Assembly: GCF_014596475.1 (NCBI RefSeq)
Contig: NZ_MECJ01000028.1
Coordinates: 186,001-250,000 of the forward strand
DNA from: Streptomyces sp. CBMA152
Lineage (GTDB): Bacteria > Actinomycetota > Actinomycetes > Streptomycetales > Streptomycetaceae
Length of the DNA: 64,000 nt
Direction: 5' to 3'
The translations under genes and the position numbers were made by a program. This document shows, one piece after another, positions 34,420 to 42,911 of this stretch; the first letter of the stretch is position 1, and each line of letters begins with the position of its first letter. The notes beneath the pieces were generated by a model that worked only from the letters and a program-made list of their open reading frames with translations, was not told where the DNA came from and did not search any database.

Positions 34420-35913
34420 CTACTTCTCCGCCGGAGTCGGCGCCGGCGCCGGCGCCGGGTCCACGTCCGGTACCGGTACCGGCTCCGGCGACGGCGGCGC
34501 CGCGCTGCGCAGTGCGTTCTCCTTCGCCGTCGCCCGCAGATAGCCCACCACCGTGTTCGTCACCGCGACCAGCGGGACCGCGACCACCGAGCCGCCGATG
34601 CCGCCGATCAGGCCGCCGGCCGCGACCGAGAGGACGACCGCGAGGGGGTGGACCCGGACCGCGCGGCCCAGGATGAAGGGCTGGAGGACGTGGCCCTCTA
34701 TCTGCTGGACGAGCAGGACCACGACCAGCACCATCACCGCCGTGAACACACCCTCGGTGACCAGCGCGACCACCACCGCCAGCGCGCCCGAGATGACCGC
34801 GCCCACCAGCGGGATGAAGGCGAACAGGAAGATGAAGACGGAGAGCGGTACGGCCATCGGGACGTGCAGGAAGTAGATCCCGAGGCCGATGAAGATCGCG
34901 TCGATCAACGCCACTATCACCGTGCCCCGCACATACGCCGTGAGCGTGCGCCAGGCGCGCGGCCCCGCTCCCGCCACGCTGTCCCGGGCCTGGGCCGGGA
35001 CCAGGTGCAGCACCCACTGCCAGATGCGCGGGCCGTCGTAGAGCAGGAACAGCGTCGAGAACATCGCGAGCAGGATGCCGGTGAGGACTTCGACCAGGAC
35101 GGTCACGCCCTGGAGGCCCGCGGACGTTATCTCGTTGGTGTTGTGGCCGATGGTGTCGCTGAGGTTCTTGGCGACCTGGTTGATCTGGTCCTCGGTCACA
35201 TGGAACGGGCTGTTGAGGAGCCAGCGTTTGAGCTCCTCGATACCCGCTCTGACCTTCTCGGAGAGCGTGTCCAGGTTGTCCATGACCTGCCAGACCACGA
35301 ACCAGCCGAGCAGGCCCATCACGATGAAGCCGAAGATCGCGGTCACGGCGGTCGCCAGACCGCGCGGCAGACCCATCCGCTTCAGGCGGGACACCGTCGG
35401 CTGGAGCAGCGCGGTGATGAACAGCGCGGCCACGAACGCCAGGACCACCAGCCGTACGGCACTGATCACCCGCATCAGGACCCAGAGCGTGCCCGCGAGG
35501 ACGAGAAGCCGCCAGCCGATCTCGGCGGAGACCCGCATCCCCCACGGCACGGCGGCCACGGGGTCGGGCCGCGCGGCGACGGCGGGGGCGTACGCGGGCG
35601 GCGCCGGGACGTGCTCGGGGGCCGGGCGTCCGGGCCCGGCCCCGTTCGAGGAGGAAGCCCCGTTCGAGGAGGCGGTGTCGGCCGGCGTGGGCGTCGCGGC
35701 CCGGGCGGCCACATCGTCGACCGCAGGCTTGGCGACCTCTACGGGAACGACCGGCGCCTCGGCCGGAACGACCGCCTCCGGGACGGCTGCGGTCCCGGCG
35801 TCGGGCACGTCCGCGTCGCGCCCCTCCGTCTCCACCCGGCGCTCGTCCAGGCGTTGTCCCATCTTCGTGAGACTCGCGCCCAGCGCTCCGAGCAGTCCCG
35901 GCACTTTCGACAT
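34420..35913 (-). CDS. AI-2E family transporter (PerM/YdiK-like)
   Basis: A 497-residue membrane protein. A Pro/Ala/Glu-rich cytoplasmic N-terminus reaches about residue 125. The membrane domain (about 130-460) has the family's seven to eight helices and the conserved DAIFIGLGIYFLHVPMAVPL and EGHVLQPFILGRAVRVHPL segments. A Pro/Ala-rich tail ends in APAPTPAEK. Despite the family name, most members are uncharacterised exporters or Na+/H+ antiporters. I chose the ATG at 35913 (MSKVPGLLG); an ATG at 35982 would add 23 residues but lacks a ribosome-binding site. Confidence 0.88.
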   Translation of the reverse strand: MSKVPGLLGALGASLTKMGQRLDERRVETEGRDADVPDAGTAAVPEAVVPAEAPVVPVEVAKPAVDDVAARAATPTPADTASSNGASSSNGAGPGRPAPEHVPAPPAYAPAVAARPDPVAAVPWGMRVSAEIGWRLLVLAGTLWVLMRVISAVRLVVLAFVAALFITALLQPTVSRLKRMGLPRGLATAVTAIFGFIVMGLLGWFVVWQVMDNLDTLSEKVRAGIEELKRWLLNSPFHVTEDQINQVAKNLSDTIGHNTNEITSAGLQGVTVLVEVLTGILLAMFSTLFLLYDGPRIWQWVLHLVPAQARDSVAGAGPRAWRTLTAYVRGTVIVALIDAIFIGLGIYFLHVPMAVPLSVFIFLFAFIPLVGAVISGALAVVVALVTEGVFTAVMVLVVVLLVQQIEGHVLQPFILGRAVRVHPLAVVLSVAAGGLIGGIGGSVVAVPLVAVTNTVVGYLRATAKENALRSAAPPSPEPVPVPDVDPAPAPAPTPAEK

Positions 35914-35995
35914 GATGCCGCCGCTTCCCTTTCCCCCGCCGATGCTCCCCACCACTCCCCTCCCACTGGAGTCGTCCCGCATGACCGTACACGGG

Positions 35996-36030
35996 CGAAG
36001 CCCCTCACCGAAGGACGGTGAGGGGCTTCG
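35996..36030 (-). terminator. Terminator after the lytic transglycosylase gene
   Basis: Perfect 14-bp stem, 35996-36009 (CGAAGCCCCTCACC) with 36017-36030 and a 7-base loop, 57 bases downstream of the transglycosylase stop on the minus strand. Confidence 0.75.
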
Positions 36031-36086
36031 AAAGGTTGACGTGTGCGAGGTAAAGATCGTGACCGGAATACCTCGCGCGCGGCCGC

Positions 36087-36785
36087 CTAGTACCAGGAGT
36101 TGGCCTGCCAGAACGACCAGGCGCCGCACGGGCTGTGGTAGCTGTCGTTCATGTAGTTCAGGCCCCACTTGATCTGGGTGGCCGGGTTGGTCCGCCAGTC
36201 GGAGCCGACGGACGACATCTTCGAGCCCGGGAGCGCCTGGACCAGGCCGTACGCGCCGGAACTGGAGTTGACCGCGAGGTAGTTCCAGGTCGACTCGTTG
36301 TTCACGATGTTGCTGAAGCACTGGAACTGGTCGGCGGGCACGATCTGCCGTGCGATCGCCTTGACCTCGTCCACCGAGTACGAGCTCTGCACCGGGAACG
36401 ACGAAGGGTCGCGGGTCGCGGAGCGGCTGGCGACCTGCTCCTGCTCGCGGTCCTTGGCTTCCTTGGCCTTCTGGTCCGCCGAGTCCTTCTTGGACTTGGC
36501 GTCCTTGGCTGCCTGGAGGCGCGCGGACTCTTCCGCGGACTTCTTCGCGGCGGCACTGGCCTGGGCCGACTGGGCGTCGGCCTGCTGCGTCAGGGACGCG
36601 GTCTGCACCTGGGCCTGCTGGCCCGCGGGGATGTCCGCCAGGAGCGTCGTGTCGGCAGCGGTCGCCTCGACGTTGTCGTTCGAGGCGGTCTGGGGCGCGC
36701 CCGAGGCAACGCCGACGACGGCGCCGACAGTGGTGACCGCAGTGGCTGACGCCACCGCGAATCCCCGGACCGAGATCCGGCTCAC
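36087..36785 (-). CDS. Secreted lytic transglycosylase (SLT domain)
   Basis: A 232-residue exported peptidoglycan-cleaving enzyme. Its signal peptide is near residues 5-30 (VRGFAVASATAVTTVGAVVGVASG). A Gln/Ala/Lys-rich coiled coil spans about 50-120 (QQADAQSAQASAAAKKSAEES). The C-terminal lysozyme-like domain has the catalytic glutamate in IVNNESTWNYLAVN, followed by SGAYGLVQALPGSKM. The GTG at 36785 has a GGAAGG site and gives a proper signal peptide; an ATG nine codons upstream is less suitable. A structured leader of about 310 bases precedes the gene, the usual place for RNA regulation of Streptomyces wall hydrolases. Confidence 0.9.
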   Translation of the reverse strand: MSRISVRGFAVASATAVTTVGAVVGVASGAPQTASNDNVEATAADTTLLADIPAGQQAQVQTASLTQQADAQSAQASAAAKKSAEESARLQAAKDAKSKKDSADQKAKEAKDREQEQVASRSATRDPSSFPVQSSYSVDEVKAIARQIVPADQFQCFSNIVNNESTWNYLAVNSSSGAYGLVQALPGSKMSSVGSDWRTNPATQIKWGLNYMNDSYHSPCGAWSFWQANSWY

Positions 36786-37094
36786 ACGGTTTCCTTCCAG
36801 CAGCGCCCGCACTGGTGACCTGACGGACGCAATCGTGCCCCTGGCTCTCTCCTCCCAACTGCTCAGGTCACGGGAGGAACTGACCCGGTGGGCAACTCCC
36901 TTGCGGGAGCGCCGCGTGGTGCTCGGGCGGCATACGGCGACGCTATTGAGTTACGAGGTACAGGTGTGCCGTATGCGGGGCCTGACGGATGCAAGACTCT
37001 GCCGGAGAGCGGCGCCGCAAGGCAATTATTCGCCGGGTGTGAAACCTCACATCCCCTGCGGCCCAGGTGTTTTCCTCAATCCCTCGCACGCGAA
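36786..37094 (-). other. Long structured leader of the transglycosylase gene
   Basis: About 310 bases without a supported gene. Read on the minus strand it can form several hairpins. One pairs GCATACGGC at 36930-36938 with its complement at 36968-36976. Another pairs GTGACCTGA at 36814-36822 with 36863-36871, just upstream of the start. It may hold a riboswitch or RNA thermoregulator; c-di-AMP (ydaO) riboswitches often precede such genes, but I do not find that class's core motifs with confidence. Confidence 0.45.
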
Positions 37095-37135
37095 GGCGCC
37101 GCCCGGCTAAGCTCAACAGCTTCGCGGGCGGCGCC
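37095..37135 (-). terminator. Terminator after phoH
   Basis: 11-bp stem GGCGCCGCCCG (37095-37105) with 37125-37135, about 20 bases beyond the phoH stop codon on the minus strand. Confidence 0.7.
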
Positions 37136-37152
37136 AATTGGGACGTACAGGA

Positions 37153-38475
37153 TCAGATCTGGCCGTCCTCCAGCATTTCGGTCACGAGTGCGGCGATCTG
37201 GGACCGCTCGGAGCGGGTCAGGGTGACGTGCGCGAAGAGCGGGTGGCCCTTCAGCTTCTCCACGACGGCGACCACACCGTCGTACCGCCCGACCCGGAGG
37301 TTGTCGCGCTGGGCCACGTCATGCGTGAGCACCACCCGCGAGTTCGCCCCGATTCGGGACAACACGGTCAGCAGGACGTTCCGTTCGAGCGACTGGGCCT
37401 CGTCCACGATCACGAACGCGTCGTGCAGGGAGCGGCCGCGGATGTGGGTGAGCGGCAGGACCTCCAGCATGCCGCGCGACGTCACCTCCTCGATCACCTC
37501 GCGCGTGGTGACCGCCGACAGCGTGTCGAAGACCGCCTGCGCCCACGGGCCCATCTTCTCGGCCTCGGAGCCGGGCAGATAGCCGAGCTCCTGCCCGCCC
37601 ACCGCGTACAGCGGACGGAAGACCATCACCTTCTTGTGCTGGCGGCGCTCCAGGACGGCCTCCAGGCCCGCGCAGAGCGCGAGCGCGGACTTGCCGGTGC
37701 CGGCCCGGCCGCCCATCGACACGATGCCGACCTCGGGGTCGAGCAGCAGGTCGAGCGCGACGCGCTGCTCGGCGCTGCGGCCGCGCAGGCCGAACGCCTC
37801 CCGGTCGCCGCGCACCAGACGGACGTTGCCGTCGGCGGTGACGCGGCCGAGCGCCTTGCCGCGCTCGGACTGGAGCACCAGTCCGTTGTGCACCGGGAGG
37901 TCGGCGGCCTCCGGCACGTACAGCGTCTCCTCCTCGTAGAGAAGGTCCACCTGCTCGCCCGAGAGCGACAGTTCGGACATTCCGGTGAAGCCCGAGTCGG
38001 TGATGGCCAGTTCCGCCCGGTACTCCTCGGCGAGCAGGCCGACCGACGACGCCTTGATCCGCAGCGGCAGGTCCTTGGAGACGACGGTGACGTCGTACCC
38101 CTCGGCCTGGAGATTGCGGGCGACGGCGAGGATCCTTGAGTCGTTGTCCCCCAACCTGTAGCCGGCGGGCAGCACGCCGGGATCGGAATGGTTGAGCTCG
38201 ACGCGGAGCGTGCCGCCGAGATCGCCCAGCGGGATGGGGGCGTCGAGGCGTCCGTACCGGACCCGGAAGTCGTCGAGCAGGCGCAGGGCCTGACGGGCGA
38301 AATAGCCGAGTTCCGGATGGTGCCTCTTGGCCTCCAGTTCCGTGACCACGACGATCGGGAGCACCACTTCGTGCTCGTCGAACCGGGTCATGGCGCTGGG
38401 GTCGGCCAGCAGGACGCTGGTGTCGAGGACGTAGGTGCGCCGGTCGGGCATGCGGCGCTTCGTGCTGGTCACCAC
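37153..38475 (-). CDS. PhoH2-type protein: PIN domain fused to PhoH ATPase
   Basis: A 440-residue protein. The N-terminal PIN ribonuclease domain (about 1-150) has the acidic site started by YVLDTSVLLADPS and DNDSRILAVARNL. The C-terminal PhoH/RhlE-like ATPase (about 225-440) has Walker A GGRAGTGKSALAL and Walker B DAFVIVDEAQSLE. PhoH2 proteins of mycobacteria are ATP-dependent RNA helicase/RNases that evolved from toxin-antitoxin modules. The GTG start (38475) has GAGGGGG about 11 bases upstream; an adjacent GTG or an ATG at 38451 is possible. No separate antitoxin-like gene is seen. Confidence 0.93.
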   Translation of the reverse strand: MVTSTKRRMPDRRTYVLDTSVLLADPSAMTRFDEHEVVLPIVVVTELEAKRHHPELGYFARQALRLLDDFRVRYGRLDAPIPLGDLGGTLRVELNHSDPGVLPAGYRLGDNDSRILAVARNLQAEGYDVTVVSKDLPLRIKASSVGLLAEEYRAELAITDSGFTGMSELSLSGEQVDLLYEEETLYVPEAADLPVHNGLVLQSERGKALGRVTADGNVRLVRGDREAFGLRGRSAEQRVALDLLLDPEVGIVSMGGRAGTGKSALALCAGLEAVLERRQHKKVMVFRPLYAVGGQELGYLPGSEAEKMGPWAQAVFDTLSAVTTREVIEEVTSRGMLEVLPLTHIRGRSLHDAFVIVDEAQSLERNVLLTVLSRIGANSRVVLTHDVAQRDNLRVGRYDGVVAVVEKLKGHPLFAHVTLTRSERSQIAALVTEMLEDGQI

Positions 38476-38751
38476 GGAAGGACGTACCCCCTCAGAAGAG
38501 GTCGGGGTGCGACGGCGTCGCGGGGGTGGGGGCCGGGCTGTGGCCGCGGTGCGCGGGCCGAGCGCCGGCCCTCCGCTCCGTCCGTGCTCAGCGCACGTGC
38601 GTCGTGGTGCAAAGGGCCTCCCGGGTGAGTGGCCATTTCGAGCCGCTCAACTGGAGGTGGTATTCCCTCGAACAAGCGCAGCCATGCACAGGCATATTCG
38701 CTTGGTGGGGACCAAACGGGTTGACCCCAGGTCAGGAGCGATCGCGTCCGG

Positions 38752-39513
38752 TCAGGTTCCGTAACGCCGGTGCCTGGCCGCGTAGTCGCGCAGCGCACGC
38801 AGGAAGTCCACCTTGCGGAACGCGGGCCAGAAGACTTCACAGAAGTAGTACTCGGAGTGAGCGGACTGCCACAGCATGAAGCCGGACAGGCGCTGTTCGC
38901 CGCTGGTGCGGATCACGAGGTCCGGGTCGGGCTGGCCGCGCGTGTAGAGATGCTCCGAGATGTGGTCGACGTCGACGATTTCGGCCAGTTCCTCGAAGCT
39001 GGTCCCCTTCGACGCGGCGTCGAGGATCAGCGAGCGGACCGCGTCCGCGATCTCCTGGCGGCCGCCGTAGCCCACGGCGACGTTGACGAGTATGCCGCCG
39101 ACGTCGTGGGTGGCCTGCTCGGCCTCCTTGAGCACCGACTGGGTGCGCCCGGGCAGCAGGTCCATCGTGCCGACGTGGTTGACGCGCCAGCGCCCGTCCG
39201 CCGCGAGGTCGCGCACCACGCCCTCGATGATGCCCAGGAGCGGGACCAGCTCGTTGTCGGGACGGTCCAGGTTGTCCGTGGACAGCATCCAGAGCGTCAC
39301 GACCTCGACGTCCGTCTCGGCACACCAGCCGAGCAGCTCGTGGATCTTGCTGGCGCCCGCCTGGTGCCCCTGCTCGGGGCTCCCGCCGGACGCCTTGGCC
39401 CAGCGCCGGTTGCCGTCCAGGATGACACCGATGTGCTTGGGCACCTGGTCGTGGTCGAGGCGTCCTTCCACCCGGCGTGCGTAGAGCCCGTACACCAGGT
39501 CGCGCAAGTTCAC
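38752..39513 (-). CDS. uppS: Undecaprenyl diphosphate synthase (cis-prenyltransferase)
   Basis: A 253-residue enzyme that condenses IPP onto farnesyl diphosphate to make the C55 lipid carrier of wall synthesis. The catalytic Asp33 is in HIGVILDGNRRWAK. The downstream family motifs are TLWMLSTDNLDRP, VNVAVGYGGRQEI and the C-terminal DLVIRTSGEQRLSGFMLWQSAHSE. The GTG at 39513 (VNLRDLVYGLYARR) has AGAGG nine bases upstream and matches the start of relatives; longer frames upstream are not supported. It diverges from the aldo-keto reductase. Streptomyces often carry two paralogues. Confidence 0.94.
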   Translation of the reverse strand: MNLRDLVYGLYARRVEGRLDHDQVPKHIGVILDGNRRWAKASGGSPEQGHQAGASKIHELLGWCAETDVEVVTLWMLSTDNLDRPDNELVPLLGIIEGVVRDLAADGRWRVNHVGTMDLLPGRTQSVLKEAEQATHDVGGILVNVAVGYGGRQEIADAVRSLILDAASKGTSFEELAEIVDVDHISEHLYTRGQPDPDLVIRTSGEQRLSGFMLWQSAHSEYYFCEVFWPAFRKVDFLRALRDYAARHRRYGT

Positions 39514-39659
39514 CGATTCCACCCTCTCGTTGCCTTCCGGGGGCCGCCGCTGCGCCGTATACGGCCCGCTGCCGGGCTGCCCCAGGGAAGGCACAGTACT
39601 GCGGACGGGTCACAGCGGCCCAACTCGGTGGGTCACAAGTCCGTGATAAGCAGGGAAAC

Positions 39660-40703
39660 GTGACTGAATCCCTCCCCCTGAACTACCTCGCCGCCCCCCA
39701 CCGCTACGACTCCATGGAGTACCGGCGGACCGGTCGCAGCGGCCTGAAACTGCCCGCGCTCTCCCTCGGCCTGTGGCACAACTTCGGCGACGACCGGGCG
39801 CTGAGCAGCCAGCGCGCGATTCTGCGCCGCGCCTTCGACCTGGGTGTCACCCACTTCGACCTGGCCAACAACTACGGCCCGCCGCCCGGCTCCGCCGAGC
39901 TGAACTTCGGGAAGATTTTCGGCCAGGACTTCCGGGCATACCGGGACGAGCTGATCATCTCCACCAAGGCGGGCTACGAGATGCACCCCGGCCCGTACGG
40001 CGAGTGGGGCTCGCGCAAGTACCTGCTGTCCTCGCTCGACGCCTCGCTGAACCGGATGGGCCTCGACTACGTCGACATCTTCTACTCGCACCGCTTCGAC
40101 CCGCACACCCCGCTTGAGGAGACGATGGGCGCCCTGGCGTCCGCCGTCCAGCAGGGCAAGGCGCTGTACGTGGGTGTGTCCTCGTACAACAGCGAGCAGA
40201 CGGACCAGGCGGCGCGGCTGCTGCGCGAGATGGGGGTGCCGGCCCTGATCCACCAGCCGTCGTACTCGATGATCAACCGCTGGACCGAGGACGACGGGCT
40301 GCTCGACACGCTGGAGACGGCCGGGATGGGCTGCATCTCCTTCGTGCCGCTGGCACAGGGGCTGCTCACCAACAAGTACCTCACGGGCATCCCGGAGGGC
40401 TCGCGGGCAACCCAAGGCAAGTCGCTGGACCCGGACCTGCTCAGCGACGAGGTGCTGCGGCGTCTGAACGGGCTGAACGAGATCGCCGCCCGGCGCGGCC
40501 AGTCGCTCGCCCAGCTGGCGATCTCCTGGGTGCTGCGCGACCCCCGGATGACCTCCGCGCTGATCGGCGCGTCCAGCGTGAAGCAGCTGGAGGAGAACGT
40601 GGCGGCGCTCGCCGGACCGCCGCTGACGGCCGAGGAGTTGAAGGAGATCGACACCTTCGCCGTGGACACCGCGGGCACCAACATCTGGGCCGGGCGCGGC
40701 TGA
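39660..40703 (+). CDS. Aldo-keto reductase (AKR14/YghZ-like)
   Basis: A 347-residue NADPH-dependent carbonyl reductase of the Kv-beta/YghZ group, which reduces L-glyceraldehyde 3-phosphate and methylglyoxal. The catalytic tetrad is visible: Asp and Tyr in HFDLANNYGPPPGSAE, Lys in IISTKAGYEM and His in YVDIFYSHRFD. The C-terminal cofactor segment is ALIGASSVKQLEENVAAL. The GTG start (39660) follows CAGGGAAAC. The N-terminal MTESLPLNYLAAPHRYDSMEYRRTGRSGLK is characteristic of the family. The 6C-like RNA lies just past its stop, on the opposite strand. Confidence 0.93.
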   Translation: MTESLPLNYLAAPHRYDSMEYRRTGRSGLKLPALSLGLWHNFGDDRALSSQRAILRRAFDLGVTHFDLANNYGPPPGSAELNFGKIFGQDFRAYRDELIISTKAGYEMHPGPYGEWGSRKYLLSSLDASLNRMGLDYVDIFYSHRFDPHTPLEETMGALASAVQQGKALYVGVSSYNSEQTDQAARLLREMGVPALIHQPSYSMINRWTEDDGLLDTLETAGMGCISFVPLAQGLLTNKYLTGIPEGSRATQGKSLDPDLLSDEVLRRLNGLNEIAARRGQSLAQLAISWVLRDPRMTSALIGASSVKQLEENVAALAGPPLTAEELKEIDTFAVDTAGTNIWAGRG

Positions 40704-40752
40704 TCACCTAGGTGATCGCCAACTCACAGCGCGCGCACAGAAAACCGGGCAC

Positions 40753-40845
40753 AAAAAAACGGGCCGGTCCGTGGGGGGGATACGGACCGGCCCGAGGGGG
40801 GGTTTCCACCATAACCCTTCGTAAGTGATGGTGGGGCCCACGGCG
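40753..40845 (-). ncRNA. 6C-like small RNA
   Basis: Read on the minus strand, the first hairpin pairs CCACCAT with ATGGTGG (40834-40828 and 40812-40806). A run of seven C follows (40802-40796). A perfect 13-bp hairpin CGGGCCGGTCCGT (40794-40782 with 40772-40760) has seven C in its loop, and seven T end the RNA (40759-40753). Two hairpins with C-runs of six or more and an intrinsic terminator define the actinobacterial 6C RNA (B11 in mycobacteria). A GTAATT -10-like hexamer lies upstream near 40850-40855. In mycobacteria the C-rich loops base-pair with G-rich ribosome-binding regions of target mRNAs. Ends are approximate. Confidence 0.75.
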
Positions 40846-40895
40846 TGCCGGAATTACGCTCCGAAACCGCCGGGACACCGGAACGGACCGCCCAC

Positions 40896-40917
40896 GGGTA
40901 CCTCCCAAGGGGTACCC
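40896..40917. promoter_or_regulatory. Inverted repeat between 6C RNA and HxlR remnant
   Basis: GGGTACC (40896-40902) and GGTACCC (40911-40917), 7-bp arms with an 8-base spacer. It could be an operator of the 6C RNA promoter or a terminator of the HxlR gene. Confidence 0.35.
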
Positions 40918-40947
40918 GATGGCGGAACGCTTCTTTGACCGTGCAGG

Positions 40948-41335
40948 TCAGGGGCCGACCGGCGCCGCCTCGGCCGGACCGCGCTGCTCGATCTTGAGAT
41001 CCAGAATGCGGTCCATGTGTGCCTCACCCCACTCGCCCAATGGAGCGAGTGCCGTGTTCAGCGCCTCACCCCTGCGCAGTCAGCGAGTACTCCACCCGGG
41101 GCGGGACCTCCCGGTAGACCTCGCGGTGGACGATCCCGTCCGCCTCCAGCTCGCGCAGCTGCTGGATGAGCACCTTCTCGGTGACCCCGCCCACCTGGCG
41201 CCTGAGCTCGCCGAAGCGGTGGGTGCCGGCGTGCAGCGCCCACAGGATCAGCGGCTTCCACTTCCCCCCGACGACGTCGACCGCCGCGTCCAGCCCGCAG
41301 TTGTAGGTGATACCGCCTTTGCTGTGCTTGGTCAT
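40948..41335 (-). pseudogene. HxlR-family regulator, frameshifted
   Basis: The first 89 codons encode a typical HxlR winged helix: YNCGLDAAVDVVGGKWKPLILWAL, GTHRFGELRRQVGGVTEKVL, PPRVEYSLTAQG, then TGA at 41068-41066. One extra base in the GGGG run just before it (near 41069-41072) breaks the frame. In the next frame the family's usual C-terminus continues (EALNTALAPLGEWGEAHMDR, then ILDLKIEQRGPAEAAPVGP) to a stop at 40948, giving a normal length of 128 residues. It is therefore a recent frameshift or a sequencing error. The truncated form keeps the DNA-binding domain. The conserved N-terminal cysteine of redox-sensing HxlR proteins is present. Confidence 0.8.
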
Positions 41336-41378
41336 ACCTGAGCTCCCTCTCCCCTGTGCTTCCTTCGCGTCCGTGATC

Positions 41379-42890
41379 TCAACGCCTGAGCAGGGTGATT
41401 CCCTCCCGCTGGGCGACGACCCGGTAGCCGTACGCCTGCTCCGCCTTGATCAGCTCGGCCTCCTGGCGCTCCCTGGGGTAGGGCCAGTAGCCCGGCGGAT
41501 ACGGCCAGGACTCCGCGGGCACCCGGTCGTACACGATCCACTGGGCGGTCGGCGGGGGAACCGGCGCGCCGGTGTCGTAGAGCCGCCAGTGGACGGGGTA
41601 GGTCGGGAAGAGCACCACGTCCGTACGGGAAGTGAGCTGCGGGACAAGGCGGTTGGAGGCGGCGACGGTCGCGCCGTCCGGGATGCGGCGCAGCAGGTCG
41701 CGGGCGGCGGCGACGTGCGCGGTGGAGCGCCAGGTGGAGCGGTGGGCGAGCTGGGCGAGCGGGAAGGACGGGAGCAGGACGGCCGTCACCGCGAGGGTGG
41801 TGGCGAGCGAGGCGCGCACATGGCGGCGGGCCAGGGCGTCGCCGGAGCGCCGGTAGGGGGCGAGCGCGTCGGTCAGGGCGGCGAGGACGACGGGCATCAG
41901 CACGGCCGTGTAGTGGAACGAGGTGCCCCAGTGGAACGGGTTCTGCGACAGCATCCGCCAGCCGAGCGTGGGCACGGCGAGCCAGGCGAGCGGTGAGCGC
42001 AGGGCGATCAGGGCGGCGGGCGCGAAGACGAGGACGAGGGTGGTGGCCTTGACCTCGGGCCGCACCGCGTCGAGCGGGGCGAGGGCGAGGGTGGTGAGCA
42101 GCGAGCCGTGGCCGGGCTCCAGGTTGGCGGCGTGCGCGTAGGTGCCGGCCGGGCTGAAGAACGGCATCAGCACCTTGAACTCCAGGGCGCTGCCCAGCAG
42201 TCCGGCGGCGGCGGTCACGAGCCCGAGGCGGCGGCGCCCCTGCCAGGCGATGTACCCGCCGATCGCGGCGAGGGTCAGCCCCAGGTCCTCCTTGACAAGG
42301 AGCAGCGGCGCGGCCCACGCCACGGCGAGCCGCCACCTCCGCAGCGCCAGCGCCTCCAGGGCGTACGCGACCAGCGGGACCGCGAAGCACACCTCATGGA
42401 AGTCGAAGGCGACGGCCGAGGCGATGCCCCAGCTCAGCCCGTACCCGAAGGCGATGACGTGCGCGGCGCGCCGCCCGAGCACCTGGTGCGCCCGCCGGGC
42501 CAGCGGCACGACGGCGACGGCGAGCAGCGCGGCCTGCGCGAAGAGCAGGGTGTACGGGGAGGGGGCGAGCCGGTAGAGGGGTGCGAGCACGACGAGCACG
42601 GGGTGGAAATGATCCCCGAGGAGGTTGAATCCGTCGCCGCGCAACGGGGCGATCGGGGCGCGGAGTTGGGCGTACTGCTTGACCGCCTGCTCGAAGATGC
42701 CGAGGTCGTAGCCGGTGGTACGGATCAGGGCCTGGCGGCGGGCGCCGACGGCGGCGTAGAGCAGGAAGAGCGCGGCGGCCCACCCCCACCACAGGAGGGC
42801 GGGCCGCCCCGCACGGACCGCGGTCTTGGCAGGCACCGCCCGCCGTACGACGGCTTCCACTTCGCTGACAATTGTCCGCATCCGTTCCAT
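41379..42890 (-). CDS. DUF2079 membrane protein
   Basis: A 503-residue integral membrane protein with about ten helices. Near the start is the DUF2079 signature: TTGYDLGIFEQAVKQYA and the acidic GDGFNLLGDHFHPVLVVLAPLYRL. Its topology resembles GT-C glycosyltransferases with their catalytic loop after the first helix, but function is unproven. The C-terminal extracytoplasmic region (about 400-503) ends in a compact AYGYRVVAQREGITLLRR element. It lies 21 bases downstream of the methyltransferase gene on the same strand and may share a transcript. Confidence 0.88.
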   Translation of the reverse strand: MERMRTIVSEVEAVVRRAVPAKTAVRAGRPALLWWGWAAALFLLYAAVGARRQALIRTTGYDLGIFEQAVKQYAQLRAPIAPLRGDGFNLLGDHFHPVLVVLAPLYRLAPSPYTLLFAQAALLAVAVVPLARRAHQVLGRRAAHVIAFGYGLSWGIASAVAFDFHEVCFAVPLVAYALEALALRRWRLAVAWAAPLLLVKEDLGLTLAAIGGYIAWQGRRRLGLVTAAAGLLGSALEFKVLMPFFSPAGTYAHAANLEPGHGSLLTTLALAPLDAVRPEVKATTLVLVFAPAALIALRSPLAWLAVPTLGWRMLSQNPFHWGTSFHYTAVLMPVVLAALTDALAPYRRSGDALARRHVRASLATTLAVTAVLLPSFPLAQLAHRSTWRSTAHVAAARDLLRRIPDGATVAASNRLVPQLTSRTDVVLFPTYPVHWRLYDTGAPVPPPTAQWIVYDRVPAESWPYPPGYWPYPRERQEAELIKAEQAYGYRVVAQREGITLLRR

Positions 42891-42911
42891 ATGACCGGAT
42901 GCTAGATCGTG

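Noticed and set aside
36786..37094. Firm assignment of a c-di-AMP (ydaO) riboswitch
   Set aside because: The expected conserved core segments were not found by eye, so it is kept only as a structured leader.
40708..40908. Minus-strand 66-codon frame over the 6C RNA region
   Set aside because: Better explained by the paired hairpins and T-run of the small RNA; no ribosome-binding site.
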